A stretch of 64,000 bases of DNA from assembly GCA_016706275.1 (NCBI GenBank), contig JADJJY010000003.1, positions 186,001-250,000 on the forward strand. Direction: 5' to 3'. Below, piece after piece: positions 44,384 to 53,191 of this stretch. A program made the position numbers and the translations under genes. Below the pieces are notes generated by a model. That model was given only the letters and a program-made list of their open reading frames with translations. It was not told the origin of the DNA and made no database searches. This DNA comes from Chloracidobacterium sp. Lineage in GTDB: Bacteria; Acidobacteriota; Blastocatellia; Pyrinomonadales; Pyrinomonadaceae. Position 1 is the first letter of the stretch. The number at the start of each line of letters is the position of its first letter.

Positions 44384-44407
44384 CGCGAGTTCTCCCAACT
44401 CGCGTTT
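44384..44407 (+). terminator. weak terminator-like hairpin
   Basis: CGCGAGTT-CTCCC-AACTCGCG gives an 8-bp stem followed by TTTCT. It lies between typA and the MATE gene. Confidence 0.5.
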
Positions 44408-44453
44408 CTGTCCAAAACCATTTACGCTTTAACTTCGTATCCAGCCTAAACAA

Positions 44454-45926
44454 ATGGCCGAAGAAATAGCCGATACATTTCCCGAGCCCGTTCCCGTCAT
44501 TGACGAGGACGCGGCTCCCGCTCAACCTCCAAAGAAAAAATTTGACCGCTCGATCGTCGAGGGGCCGCTTTCGCGGGCCGTTTGGAAGATCGCTTGGCCG
44601 ACAATGCTTACAAACATGATCGCCGGACTGCAGGGCATGGTCGATCATGTGTTGGTCGGCAATCTGGTCGGCTATAAGGCGAACGCTGCGATCGGCATCA
44701 GCTTTCAAATTTTCCTCGTCGTCATCGTATTTATCTCGTCGCTGTTTACCGGCATGAGTGTGCTGGTTGCGCGGTTTGCCGGTGCTCACGAGGCCGAGAA
44801 AGTGAACCGCACCGTCTATCAGGCGTTTCTAACCGCCATATTTATTGCTGTCGGAATAATGGCACCGGTCGGATATTTTGTCTCACCTTATCTGCTTGAT
44901 TTTGTCAGCTCGGATGCGGGCGTTAAAGCCGAGGCACTACCGTTCCTGCGAATAACATTTGTTTTTAGCATCGGTTTGCTCATCTTTTTTATGACGAGTG
45001 GAGCTCTGCGTTCGGCGGGCGACGCTAAGACACCGATGATGCTTGGCATTGCGATGACGGTGCTCAATTTGCTGCTAAATATAGTATTTATCAGCGGCCT
45101 CGGCCCCGTTCCCGCATTTGGCACGGCCGGTGCGGCGATCGGAACGAGCATTGCGACGGGTATCGTCGGGGCATTTGCGATCTATAAAATGTGGAGCGGT
45201 GCGTGGGTCGTCGGATTTCCGCGTGGACAAAGCTGGGCCCCGGATTGGAAAGTTATCCGCAATCTATTTAAGTTTGGCCTGCCCACCGGGATTCAGGGCA
45301 TCGCGATGAATGTCGGCGGAGTTTTGATGCTCTCGTTCATCGGCAGCCTCGCGCAAAGCGCCGCTGCGCAGGCTGCTTTTGCTGTATCTTACGGCCAGCT
45401 TTTTTCTCTCGTCACTTGGACATCGGTCGGTTTGATGGGAGCCTCAGCCGCTGTCGCCGGACAAAATCTCGGTGCAGGACATCCCGACCGTGCAAAAGCG
45501 GCTGTTAATACCGCTGCGAAATTCGGCCTGATAGGATCGGCATTTCTTGGGATATTTTATTTCTTTTTCCCGATGCAGTTGCTCGCCATTTTCGGCATGA
45601 CCGATCCGGATGCGGTCGCTCTTGGCGTCCAGCTTCTTCGTGTTCTGGCATTTTCGGGATTGTTTATCTCGGTTGCTCTAACCTATACCGGCGGGCTGCA
45701 AGGAACTGGCGATACAAAAAGCCCTTTGTTTATCTCGATCATCTCTCAGGTCGTGATACCGCTCGGCATTTGTTTTGCGGTAAAGCAATTTATGACGCTC
45801 GAACCGATGCACATCTGGCTCGCGATCTTTGCGGGTCACATTACGCGATGCGTATTAAGTCTGGTGCGGTTTAGTCAGGGCAACTGGCGAGGCATCAAGG
45901 TAGATATTGAGACGACGGCGGCCTAG
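44454..45926 (+). CDS. MATE family efflux transporter
   Basis: A 490-aa inner-membrane exporter of the MATE superfamily (Na+- or H+-driven drug/metabolite export). About 12 helices. The N-terminal core starts GPLSRAVWKIAWPTMLTNMIAGLQGMVDHVLVG; the pseudo-repeat is at LFKFGLPTGIQGIAMNVGG; GASAAVAGQNLGAGHPDRAKAA is the typical second-half signature. A 35-residue acidic/proline N-terminal extension is cytoplasmic. Its TAG shares CTAG with a convergent small gene. Confidence 0.92.
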   Translation: MAEEIADTFPEPVPVIDEDAAPAQPPKKKFDRSIVEGPLSRAVWKIAWPTMLTNMIAGLQGMVDHVLVGNLVGYKANAAIGISFQIFLVVIVFISSLFTGMSVLVARFAGAHEAEKVNRTVYQAFLTAIFIAVGIMAPVGYFVSPYLLDFVSSDAGVKAEALPFLRITFVFSIGLLIFFMTSGALRSAGDAKTPMMLGIAMTVLNLLLNIVFISGLGPVPAFGTAGAAIGTSIATGIVGAFAIYKMWSGAWVVGFPRGQSWAPDWKVIRNLFKFGLPTGIQGIAMNVGGVLMLSFIGSLAQSAAAQAAFAVSYGQLFSLVTWTSVGLMGASAAVAGQNLGAGHPDRAKAAVNTAAKFGLIGSAFLGIFYFFFPMQLLAIFGMTDPDAVALGVQLLRVLAFSGLFISVALTYTGGLQGTGDTKSPLFISIISQVVIPLGICFAVKQFMTLEPMHIWLAIFAGHITRCVLSLVRFSQGNWRGIKVDIETTAA

Positions 45927-46090
45927 TCGTCAGACTGGTCATCTTCTTCGTCTTTCTCAGGCTCGTATTTTTCATACCCGTGAGCGTCGTCGTAGTAATA
46001 ACCGCGCTTTTGTTGGTCTTCGCTCCAGCTTGAGCGATCTTTCTCGGCAGGCTCGGCGGGCTTATCTTTTTGCTTCGGCGTTTCGGGCAT
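45923..46090 (-). CDS. small acidic protein with GYYYDDAHGYE motif
   Basis: A 55-aa protein, shorter than usual ORF cut-offs. It begins MPETPKQKDKPAEPAEKD, has a central WSEDQQKRGYYYDDAHGYEKYEP, and ends in an acidic run (EKDEEDDQSDD). The strongly biased, motif-like composition and exact fit between two genes argue that it is real. The stop shares CTAG with the MATE gene. No clear ribosome site. Function unknown. Confidence 0.6.
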   Translation of the reverse strand: MPETPKQKDKPAEPAEKDRSSWSEDQQKRGYYYDDAHGYEKYEPEKDEEDDQSDD

Positions 46091-46133
46091 AAATCAACTA
46101 TAATCATCTCAAATAACTTCGGGAATTTTTAAT

Positions 46134-46997
46134 ATGAAATTAAGAAATGGCCTTTACGCATGTGTTCTCGTCGCTTGCTCGGTAACGGCGACGTATTTTG
46201 TTACGGTATCGACAGCCCAGCCCGGCACCGCGCCAGCGGCAAAGGTCGATAACGAATATCAAGCCGGAGCAACGCTCTGGATGCAAAAAGCGGGCGAGTA
46301 TCGTGCTCTAGCGTATCAGGCGTTTAACCTCGGCCGCTGGCAGCTTGACGCCGATCTCGATAAAAAGAACGTCAAGAAATTGCCAAAGATCGAGCAGAAA
46401 AAGCCGCGCGCGATAGTCGTCGATATTGACGAGACGGTGCTTGATAATTCGCCGTCACAGGCCTGGGGCATCAAGAACCGTGTCGCATTCGACCTAAAAG
46501 ACTGGTACGCCTGGGGCGAAATGCGTAAGGCAAAAGCTATTCCCGGCAGCGTCGATTTCCTCAATTACGCCGTGTCCAAAGGCGTAAAAGTCTTTTTCGT
46601 TTCGAACCGCGACGAGGTGCAAAAGCAGGCAACCATGGACAATCTAAAAAACGTCGGATTCACTGACATATCGGCCGACAATGTTCTGCTCCGCCAAAAA
46701 GACGACAAAGGCAACAATATCTCGACCAAAACACCCCGTCGCGAGTTCATTTTGCAAAAATATCGAATAGTAATTCTGATGGGCGATAACCTTGACGACC
46801 TTTCTGACGTATTTGAACGCAAAAGCGTCGCCGACCGTTTTGCCGAGGTCGATAAGGTGAAAAGCGATTGGGGCAAACGCTGGATCGTTTTGCCAAACGC
46901 GATGTACGGCACCTGGGAAAATGCGATCTACGAATACGGCCGTCTGACCGATGCTCAAAAGACCGAAAAACGTGCTGCGGCATTAGAATTACCTTAA
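46134..46997 (+). CDS. 5'-nucleotidase, e(P4)/class C acid phosphatase family
   Basis: A 287-aa exported HAD-type phosphatase. Signal peptide at the N-terminus; LVAC at residues 12-15 could be a lipobox but the hydrophobic stretch before it is short. HAD motif I AIVVDIDETVLDNSP, class C pattern DWYAWGEMRKAKAIPGSVDFLNYA, motif II VFFVSNRDE, motif III/IV VILMGDNLDDLSDVF. It dephosphorylates nucleotides such as NMN in relatives. It lies six nt before the S9 peptidase gene, likely one transcript. Confidence 0.92.
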   Translation: MKLRNGLYACVLVACSVTATYFVTVSTAQPGTAPAAKVDNEYQAGATLWMQKAGEYRALAYQAFNLGRWQLDADLDKKNVKKLPKIEQKKPRAIVVDIDETVLDNSPSQAWGIKNRVAFDLKDWYAWGEMRKAKAIPGSVDFLNYAVSKGVKVFFVSNRDEVQKQATMDNLKNVGFTDISADNVLLRQKDDKGNNISTKTPRREFILQKYRIVILMGDNLDDLSDVFERKSVADRFAEVDKVKSDWGKRWIVLPNAMYGTWENAIYEYGRLTDAQKTEKRAAALELP

Positions 46998-47003
46998 ATA
47001 AAT

Positions 47004-49709
47004 ATGAAAGCGAAAACCTCTGTAAAGGTTCTATTTTTCCTTTTTACTTTTACCTTTTGTCTCAATCTGAGCGTTTCCGCTCAGAACCTCACCGTGCGGG
47101 AGATCATGGCTGAGCCGTCGATCGCCGGACAGCGGGTTGAGGGTGAAAAGCTCTCGCCCGACGGCACAAAGGTCATCTTTTTGTGGAACGCCGAAGGCAA
47201 GTTGCCGCGTGACCTTTATATGGTCCCGGCTACGGGCGGCACGCCGCAGATCATCTTGCGGGTGAGCGATCTGCCGTCTTCGCCTCCGCGTAGCACGCCG
47301 GAGAATAAGCTCGATTACGGGCTGATCGTACGTGATGATTTTGTAAAAGCACGCGAGGTCGGGCTCGGTAATTTTGAATGGTCGCCGGATTCGAAACGGC
47401 TGCTGTTTACTCAGGCCGGCGATCTTTTCGTGATGACGCTCGGATACGGATCGCCATACACCGAACAAAAGTGGAAGCAGTTAGAATCCAATCTGCAGCG
47501 TCGAGCTAACTTGGTGGACGGTTTAGTGCAAGCTTCAAGAGATATTGGACTCCAAGAGCGTGAGATTTTCGGTACGGTTGCTGAAACTCGCTCTCGGCTG
47601 CTAAGAGCAATCGCGGAAAAACCACTCGGAACCGATGGGAATAGGTCGGAATCACAAAAAAATACAATTAAGACCGCGAATACGAGCTTCTCAAACGCCT
47701 TACGAGATCTCGCCAAGCTTAATGATTCCTATCCACAGCTTAGAGCAAGTGAACTTTTTCAGGGTCTACTCGACGAGTTAGCAGGCACGGAGAATCGAAT
47801 ACATGTTGCTGAAATTGATTACAACGAAACGATCAATCAAATTAAGCGATACACCAAAACACAAGCTTCGGAATTCGGAGCAAGGTTCATCGATAGTCAA
47901 CGGATCATTTACCAACAGGGCGGCAACTTGTTTGTTCTCAATATTTTCGATGCGACGACGGTGCAGTTGACGCGTGAGGCTGACCCGGCGAGGTTTATTT
48001 CGGTCGGCGGCGGGACGGTGTCGAAAGACGGAAAAATGCTGGCATACCCTGTATCGGACAGCTCAAAATTTCGCCCGCTTTTTGTGCCAAACTATCTTGG
48101 CGAATTTACCGAAGCCCCGACATTTCGCCGCGGCTTTTCCGAGCAAAAGCTTTTTGTCGTGCCGACCGACGGCAGCCGTGATTTTGTATCCGAGGTCAAA
48201 TTCCCAAAGCAAGAAGGCGTAGGCGGCTTTCGCCGCATGGTCTGGGCCGCCGACGGCCGCAGCCTGATCGTCGACCGCGTCGACAAAGACACAAAGCGGC
48301 GTCAGCTCTTCTACGTCTATAACGTCGCTAGTAAAGATGAAAAGATCATCACGATCTCGGACGAAACCGACGACAAATGGCAGGCATCGCTATCTGTCAT
48401 TTTTGAGCCAAACCCGAAAGACGCAAGCCAGCTATTCTTTTGCTCCGAAAAGGACGGCTACAACCATATCTATCTTGCAAAGCTCGAGGCGGAAACGCAG
48501 GCCGCAGGGAGTGTGCCCGATCCTTCGGCGAGAGTGCAAGAAGGCTCCACAGGGCTAACCGGAAAGGTGACGATCACGCAGCTTACAAAGGGCAACTGGC
48601 AGGTCGAGTGGGCAAAGTGGACCGCGGGCGGCGGTTCCATTGCATATTCATCCACCGAGGAATCCGCCGATGAGCGGCAGTTTTACTTTTTGAATACAGC
48701 AACCGGGGAAAAAACCAAGTTGCAGTCATACGAAAAAGGAATGAAGATCTCGCCGCAGATGGACGAGGTAAATCCTGTCCCGACGTTGCTTTACAGCTTT
48801 TCGCAGTGGCAAACACCGGACGAGCTTTATACACAAAAAGTATGCGACGCCTGCAAAGAGGGAGAGGCCGTTAATCGCCTGACGAAGACAGTTCCGGCAT
48901 CGTTTGACGCTCGCAAATGGAATGCTCCGCGATTTGTCGATATCCCGTCACGGGACGGCAAAAAGATCGCGTCGAAATATTATCTCCCGGCCGATTTTGA
49001 CCCGAAAAAGAAATATCCGATGGTCATTTTTGTCCACGGTGCGGGCTACCTGCAAAACACGATAAACGGCTGGAACAATTATTATCGCGAGTTTATGTTC
49101 AACGATCTGCTGACCAGACGCGGCTATGTCGTGCTCGACATCGACTATCGCGGGTCGGCGGGTTACGGACGCGATTGGCGAACTGACGTCTATGATTTCC
49201 TTGGCGGCAAAGATTATGACGACCATATCGATGCGATCGATTTTATGGTGAAAAATTACAGTGTAGATCAAAAACGCATCGGCGTTTACGGCGGCAGTTA
49301 TGGCGGGTTTATGGCTGAAATGCTGATATTCCGAGCCCCTGACAAGGTCGCGGCGGCGGCGGCTTTGCGTCCGGTTGCCGACTGGAAAAATTACTACGCT
49401 TCGTCACCGACCTATACGGCGCAGCGTCTTGGTTTTCCCGACAAAAACCCCGAGGCTTACAAACGTAGCTCGCCGATCTCTTACGCAGACAAACTGCAAA
49501 AACCGCTGCTTATCCTGCACGGGATGGTCGATGACAACGTCCATGTTCAGGATTCACAACAGCTGATCGAAAAACTGATCCGGCTCGGCAAGACACAGTA
49601 CTTCGAAGCGATGTTGTACCCGTCAGAAAATCATGGATTTGTGCGGCCGGAAAGCTGGGCTGACGAATACGAACGCATTCTGGCTTTCTTTGAAAAACAT
49701 CTGAAATAA
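47004..49709 (+). CDS. S9 family peptidase with LemA-like insertion in the propeller
   Basis: A 901-aa exported serine peptidase (signal peptide ending LSVSAQ), DPP IV/acylaminoacyl-peptidase type. The beta-propeller spans about 40-640 and the alpha/beta-hydrolase domain about 650-901, with Ser765 in YGGSYGGFM, Asp at 843/844 in GMVDDNVH and His877 in SENHGF. Residues about 150-281 do not fit the propeller. They read like LemA: WKQLESNLQRRANLVDGLV, then NALRDLAKLNDSYPQLRA, ELFQGLLDELAGTENRI and DYNETI. The propeller resumes at RYTKTQASEFGARF. GC is about 45% in the insertion and about 59% just upstream (hand counts). Confidence 0.9.
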   Translation: MKAKTSVKVLFFLFTFTFCLNLSVSAQNLTVREIMAEPSIAGQRVEGEKLSPDGTKVIFLWNAEGKLPRDLYMVPATGGTPQIILRVSDLPSSPPRSTPENKLDYGLIVRDDFVKAREVGLGNFEWSPDSKRLLFTQAGDLFVMTLGYGSPYTEQKWKQLESNLQRRANLVDGLVQASRDIGLQEREIFGTVAETRSRLLRAIAEKPLGTDGNRSESQKNTIKTANTSFSNALRDLAKLNDSYPQLRASELFQGLLDELAGTENRIHVAEIDYNETINQIKRYTKTQASEFGARFIDSQRIIYQQGGNLFVLNIFDATTVQLTREADPARFISVGGGTVSKDGKMLAYPVSDSSKFRPLFVPNYLGEFTEAPTFRRGFSEQKLFVVPTDGSRDFVSEVKFPKQEGVGGFRRMVWAADGRSLIVDRVDKDTKRRQLFYVYNVASKDEKIITISDETDDKWQASLSVIFEPNPKDASQLFFCSEKDGYNHIYLAKLEAETQAAGSVPDPSARVQEGSTGLTGKVTITQLTKGNWQVEWAKWTAGGGSIAYSSTEESADERQFYFLNTATGEKTKLQSYEKGMKISPQMDEVNPVPTLLYSFSQWQTPDELYTQKVCDACKEGEAVNRLTKTVPASFDARKWNAPRFVDIPSRDGKKIASKYYLPADFDPKKKYPMVIFVHGAGYLQNTINGWNNYYREFMFNDLLTRRGYVVLDIDYRGSAGYGRDWRTDVYDFLGGKDYDDHIDAIDFMVKNYSVDQKRIGVYGGSYGGFMAEMLIFRAPDKVAAAAALRPVADWKNYYASSPTYTAQRLGFPDKNPEAYKRSSPISYADKLQKPLLILHGMVDDNVHVQDSQQLIEKLIRLGKTQYFEAMLYPSENHGFVRPESWADEYERILAFFEKHLK
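47450..47846 (+). other. LemA-like domain nested in the S9 peptidase gene
   Basis: Encodes about residues 150-281 of the peptidase. LemA core features in order: Trp and LQRRxxLV, a VAETR segment (VTEAR in LemA), SNALRDLAKLNDSYPQLRA, and ELAGTENRI followed by DYNETI. The lower GC of this stretch suggests a later insertion. Confidence 0.75.
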
Positions 49710-49785
49710 AAATTAGCAACATAGTCCGTCGAGTGACGGCGAGAAAAAAATCATCTTTTCTCACCTTTCTCTGTGGCTAATTTTT
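49708..49785. terminator. bidirectional terminator-like inverted repeat
   Basis: AAAAATTAGC (49708-49717) pairs with GCTAATTTTT (49776-49785). An inner hairpin CCGTC-GAGT-GACGG lies between. It separates the convergent S9 peptidase and DUF5916 genes. Confidence 0.55.
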
Positions 49786-49789
49786 CTGA

Positions 49790-52123
49790 TCAAATGCTTT
49801 TTCGAAAAAGATACGACATCCGGATAAAAAATCTACGCCCATCGCGGCGAAACCCGTCGTCAAACCGATTGCGAAACTCATTGAACGCACGATAGTTAGA
49901 GTTATCGTTGTAACCGACATAAAATGCGGTACCGGGATTTGGGCTCCAACCAAAAAGCAATTGCGAATTTATCGTTCCGTCAACGGTCTCATAGTCGAGG
50001 CGAACGCGAGTGAAAATAAAGCGGGTGAACTGATACGTTGAACGCAGCGAGTAGATATTCGAGTCAAATGCAGTCAGTTTGTTATCGTTTCGCCTGAGTT
50101 GTTCACGTTCATAGCTCAACTCGATGCTCCACGGTTCAGTCGGCTGCAGGTCGACGGCAAAAAAATATTGAAAGTTAAATGCCGGGCCTGGATCAAGTTT
50201 AGAGTTGCCGGCAAGAGCCCCCGGCGAGATCCGCGGATAACGCTCGCTTGCGCCAAAATCGAAATCAAACGCGTTGGTGGTGATCCCATACCCGGCGCTA
50301 GCGCTTATCTTTTCGTTAAAGGTTTTATCGATCTCGGCGTCGGATGTGAACTGATTCGCCTTACGAAAATTTTCGCCAAAGAATATGCCTTGCTGCGACG
50401 CGTTTCGCCGCGCACCAAATTCGTCCTCATAGACCCGGGCGATCTCAAAATCCGTTCCGGTTTCGATACTCAACTGTTTTTGAAAACTCCAATATGTATT
50501 AAAACTTGTGCGAAATGACTGCAATCTACCTTGCTCGTCGATCGAAAATGAGCCGGAGCTCCGCGTGGTAAAGCTGATCAGCGTCTTTGTTGCATTTGGC
50601 TCTGTTCCCAATCGTAATCCGCCAGAAACGCCGTGTGTATTTGTTCGTCGCGTAAATCCAACATCGGCCCGATAGTCTCGACTCCGTCCGCTCACGCCGA
50701 AACGATATCCAATGTTTTTGCCCGTATAATCGTAATTTGCGGAATAGGCGATCCCGTTGCCCGCACGGTATTCGCTCGCGTTCGTGTCGGGATTATAATA
50801 TCGCCGATGTGAATTTGTACCGACGACCTGAAAATCTATGAGCCGCTGCGGTGTGAGCTGAAACTTGCCGTCAACTCCCACTAAATTATTGTGTTTCTGC
50901 GCACCGAAATGATACGTCGTGGCGATCATGCCAATGTTCGACTGCACGCCAAAGTCTCTTTTGAGCCGCATCACTCCGATATATGCTTTGGTTTTTGTTC
51001 CCGGAAAACGATCGATAGCCGAAAGCAGGCCAAAGGTGTTGCGGCCCGTTTTCCCAGTCAATTTTACTGCAACGTCCGGGTCGGCAATATTTCGCGTATT
51101 CACGACCTGGAGAGGCGTTCGAAAATAGTCGATCCCTTCGAGAAAGAAAGGCCGTTTTTCGGGAAAAAAGATGGGAAAGCGTTCGTTGGCCCGGACAACC
51201 GGAGCGTCAGCCTCGACCTCAGCAAAATCAGGGTTCACAGCCGCGTCGAGCGTAACGTTTGGCGTTATTTGATACTTTAATGAAACACCGATGTCTTTTT
51301 TTATCGGGCCGTTTAACATCCTCGAACCAAACGGCTGCGATGCATCCTCGATCCGCTCGCCCGATTCGCTAAGCGTGACGCTCGGGACGATCTCAAGGCT
51401 TCTTTCGTTCTTGATATCGGTCAACCCCGTGATCTTCCCGATCTGACGTAAAGATGAAACGTCCCGCTGTATCGGCATCCATGAGACATTTTCATTATTG
51501 AGGTGAGGTATCCGCCGTCCAAGATTAAACCCCCACATCTGCCCTTTTCCGGATGCGTATCTAAGTGACTTGAAAGGAACCTTGACTTCGACAGAATAAC
51601 CGTCGGCGAGCAAAACGCCTTTTGATTCCATGACGATGTCAACGCTAAAGTCAGGCCCGTTTTGCTGGCCGTCAGTCAATACGGAATCAGCCTGAATGCC
51701 AAACGGATTAAAGAAAAAGACATAGGCTCGCCGCTCATCATTAAAGGTATCGAGCGTAAAGCGAACATTGTCATCGGCATCGACATTGTCGCGATTGGCG
51801 ATGGTCGCCCGGATCAAACTGGGATCCTCAAAGGCATGAAAGGCAACGTACAAGTATTTTTCGTCATAGCCGACATACGCGATAGTCTCGCGCGAAGGCG
51901 CAATATTGTCACCAGGCTGGATCTGAATAAAATTATCAAAAACGGCAGCCCTTTTCCACACTTCGTCATCTAGTTTGCCATCGATAACCGGCGAGGCATC
52001 AAATTTAGGGATCGTTACCGGACGAGACCTGTCATTAGGAATCATTGTCTTAGGATCATCACCCTGACCAAGCACGATGAGCGGTGAAATCAGCACAATA
52101 ATGAAGAAAATCTTGATATGCAC
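49790..52123 (-). CDS. DUF5916 outer-membrane protein with CBM9-like domain, second copy
   Basis: A 777-aa paralogue of the protein at 10640-13180. GTG start at 52121-52123; signal peptide IKIFFIIVLISPLIVLGQ. CBM9-like domain: SPVIDGKLDDEVWKRAAVF, YLYVAFHAFEDP, GYSVEVKVPFKSLRY. DUF5916 barrel: NPDFAEVEADAPVVRANERF, FFPEKRPFFLEGIDYF, ending in LFRKSI. It lacks the Cys-containing loop (CLERQRADPRIQC) of the first copy. Probable outer-membrane glycan- or peptide-related protein; ligand unknown. Confidence 0.88.
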   Translation of the reverse strand: MHIKIFFIIVLISPLIVLGQGDDPKTMIPNDRSRPVTIPKFDASPVIDGKLDDEVWKRAAVFDNFIQIQPGDNIAPSRETIAYVGYDEKYLYVAFHAFEDPSLIRATIANRDNVDADDNVRFTLDTFNDERRAYVFFFNPFGIQADSVLTDGQQNGPDFSVDIVMESKGVLLADGYSVEVKVPFKSLRYASGKGQMWGFNLGRRIPHLNNENVSWMPIQRDVSSLRQIGKITGLTDIKNERSLEIVPSVTLSESGERIEDASQPFGSRMLNGPIKKDIGVSLKYQITPNVTLDAAVNPDFAEVEADAPVVRANERFPIFFPEKRPFFLEGIDYFRTPLQVVNTRNIADPDVAVKLTGKTGRNTFGLLSAIDRFPGTKTKAYIGVMRLKRDFGVQSNIGMIATTYHFGAQKHNNLVGVDGKFQLTPQRLIDFQVVGTNSHRRYYNPDTNASEYRAGNGIAYSANYDYTGKNIGYRFGVSGRSRDYRADVGFTRRTNTHGVSGGLRLGTEPNATKTLISFTTRSSGSFSIDEQGRLQSFRTSFNTYWSFQKQLSIETGTDFEIARVYEDEFGARRNASQQGIFFGENFRKANQFTSDAEIDKTFNEKISASAGYGITTNAFDFDFGASERYPRISPGALAGNSKLDPGPAFNFQYFFAVDLQPTEPWSIELSYEREQLRRNDNKLTAFDSNIYSLRSTYQFTRFIFTRVRLDYETVDGTINSQLLFGWSPNPGTAFYVGYNDNSNYRAFNEFRNRFDDGFRRDGRRFFIRMSYLFRKSI

Positions 52124-52246
52124 GATAGATTAGTTTTGGAAAGGGAAGTAAAATACTCGTTACGCGAACTCTTTAAGAAAAGCTTAATTCTATAGGAATT
52201 CAGCAGGTGATTCAATAAACTCGATAAGTTCGCATCGCTATTACAA

Positions 52247-53182
52247 ATGCGTATTTTAGTCACCGGCGGTGCCGGTTTTATCGGCTCACACCTTTGCGAC
52301 AGGCTGCTTGCGGATGGCAACGAAGTCATCTGCTTGGACAATTTCTTTACCGGGCGTAAGGCTAACATTGTTCATTTGATGGACAACCGGCATTTCGAAC
52401 TCGTGCGTCACGACGTGACCGAGCCGATCCTGCTTGAGGTCGATCAGATCTACAATTTTGCTTGTCCTGCGTCGCCCGTCCATTACCAATACAATCCGGT
52501 CAAGACGGTCAAAACCAACGTGATGGGCACGCTAAATATGCTCGGACTCGCAAAACGCGTCGGGGCCAGAATATTACAAGCATCGACGTCGGAGGTCTAT
52601 GGCGATCCGGCCGTGCATCCGCAAACCGAGGATTATTTTGGTAACGTCAATCCGATCGGCCTACGCAGTTGTTATGACGAGGGCAAACGCGTCGCAGAGA
52701 CGCTGATGATGGACTATCACCGGCAAAGCGGCGTTGATACGCGTATCGTTCGTATTTTCAACACTTACGGCACGCGGATGCTTGAGGATGACGGCCGTGT
52801 CGTGTCAAATTTTATTGTCCAGGCCCTTCGCGGACAGCCGCTGACCATGTATGGCGACGGCACACAGACGCGTTCGTTCTGCTATGTCAGTGATCTGGTC
52901 GACGGCATCGTCCGGCTAATGAACGCCGTTGACGGCGACATCCATATGCCCGTCAATCTCGGCAATCCCGGCGAATTTACTATGAAAGAGCTGGCCGATG
53001 AGGTCGGCAGATCGACCGGCAAGCCGATAAATATAGAATTTATGCCGCTACCGGCCGACGACCCGAAACAGCGCAAACCTAATATCGATCGTGCAAACAA
53101 CCTGCTCGGCTGGCAGCCAAAGATCGCTCTTGCCGACGGACTCGAAAAGACGGTCGAATATTTTAGATCCGTAGTAAAATAG
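52247..53182 (+). CDS. uxs: UDP-glucuronate decarboxylase (UDP-xylose synthase)
   Basis: A 311-aa extended short-chain dehydrogenase that converts UDP-glucuronate to UDP-xylose. NAD-binding GGAGFIGSHLCDRLL; family-specific CPASPVHYQYNPVKTVKTNVMGT; active-site ASTSEVYGDP and SCYDEGKR (YxxxK form); EDDGRVVSNFIVQALRG and GDGTQTRSFCYVSDLVDG are typical. Followed nine nt later by a second SDR gene, so both likely supply nucleotide sugars for envelope glycans. Confidence 0.9.
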   Translation: MRILVTGGAGFIGSHLCDRLLADGNEVICLDNFFTGRKANIVHLMDNRHFELVRHDVTEPILLEVDQIYNFACPASPVHYQYNPVKTVKTNVMGTLNMLGLAKRVGARILQASTSEVYGDPAVHPQTEDYFGNVNPIGLRSCYDEGKRVAETLMMDYHRQSGVDTRIVRIFNTYGTRMLEDDGRVVSNFIVQALRGQPLTMYGDGTQTRSFCYVSDLVDGIVRLMNAVDGDIHMPVNLGNPGEFTMKELADEVGRSTGKPINIEFMPLPADDPKQRKPNIDRANNLLGWQPKIALADGLEKTVEYFRSVVK

Positions 53183-53191
53183 ACCTTAGTT

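Noticed and set aside
45895..46107. 70-codon minus-strand frame behind the MATE gene
   Set aside because: Low-complexity Ser/Thr/Lys product. The frame beside it encodes the more convincing 55-residue acidic protein.
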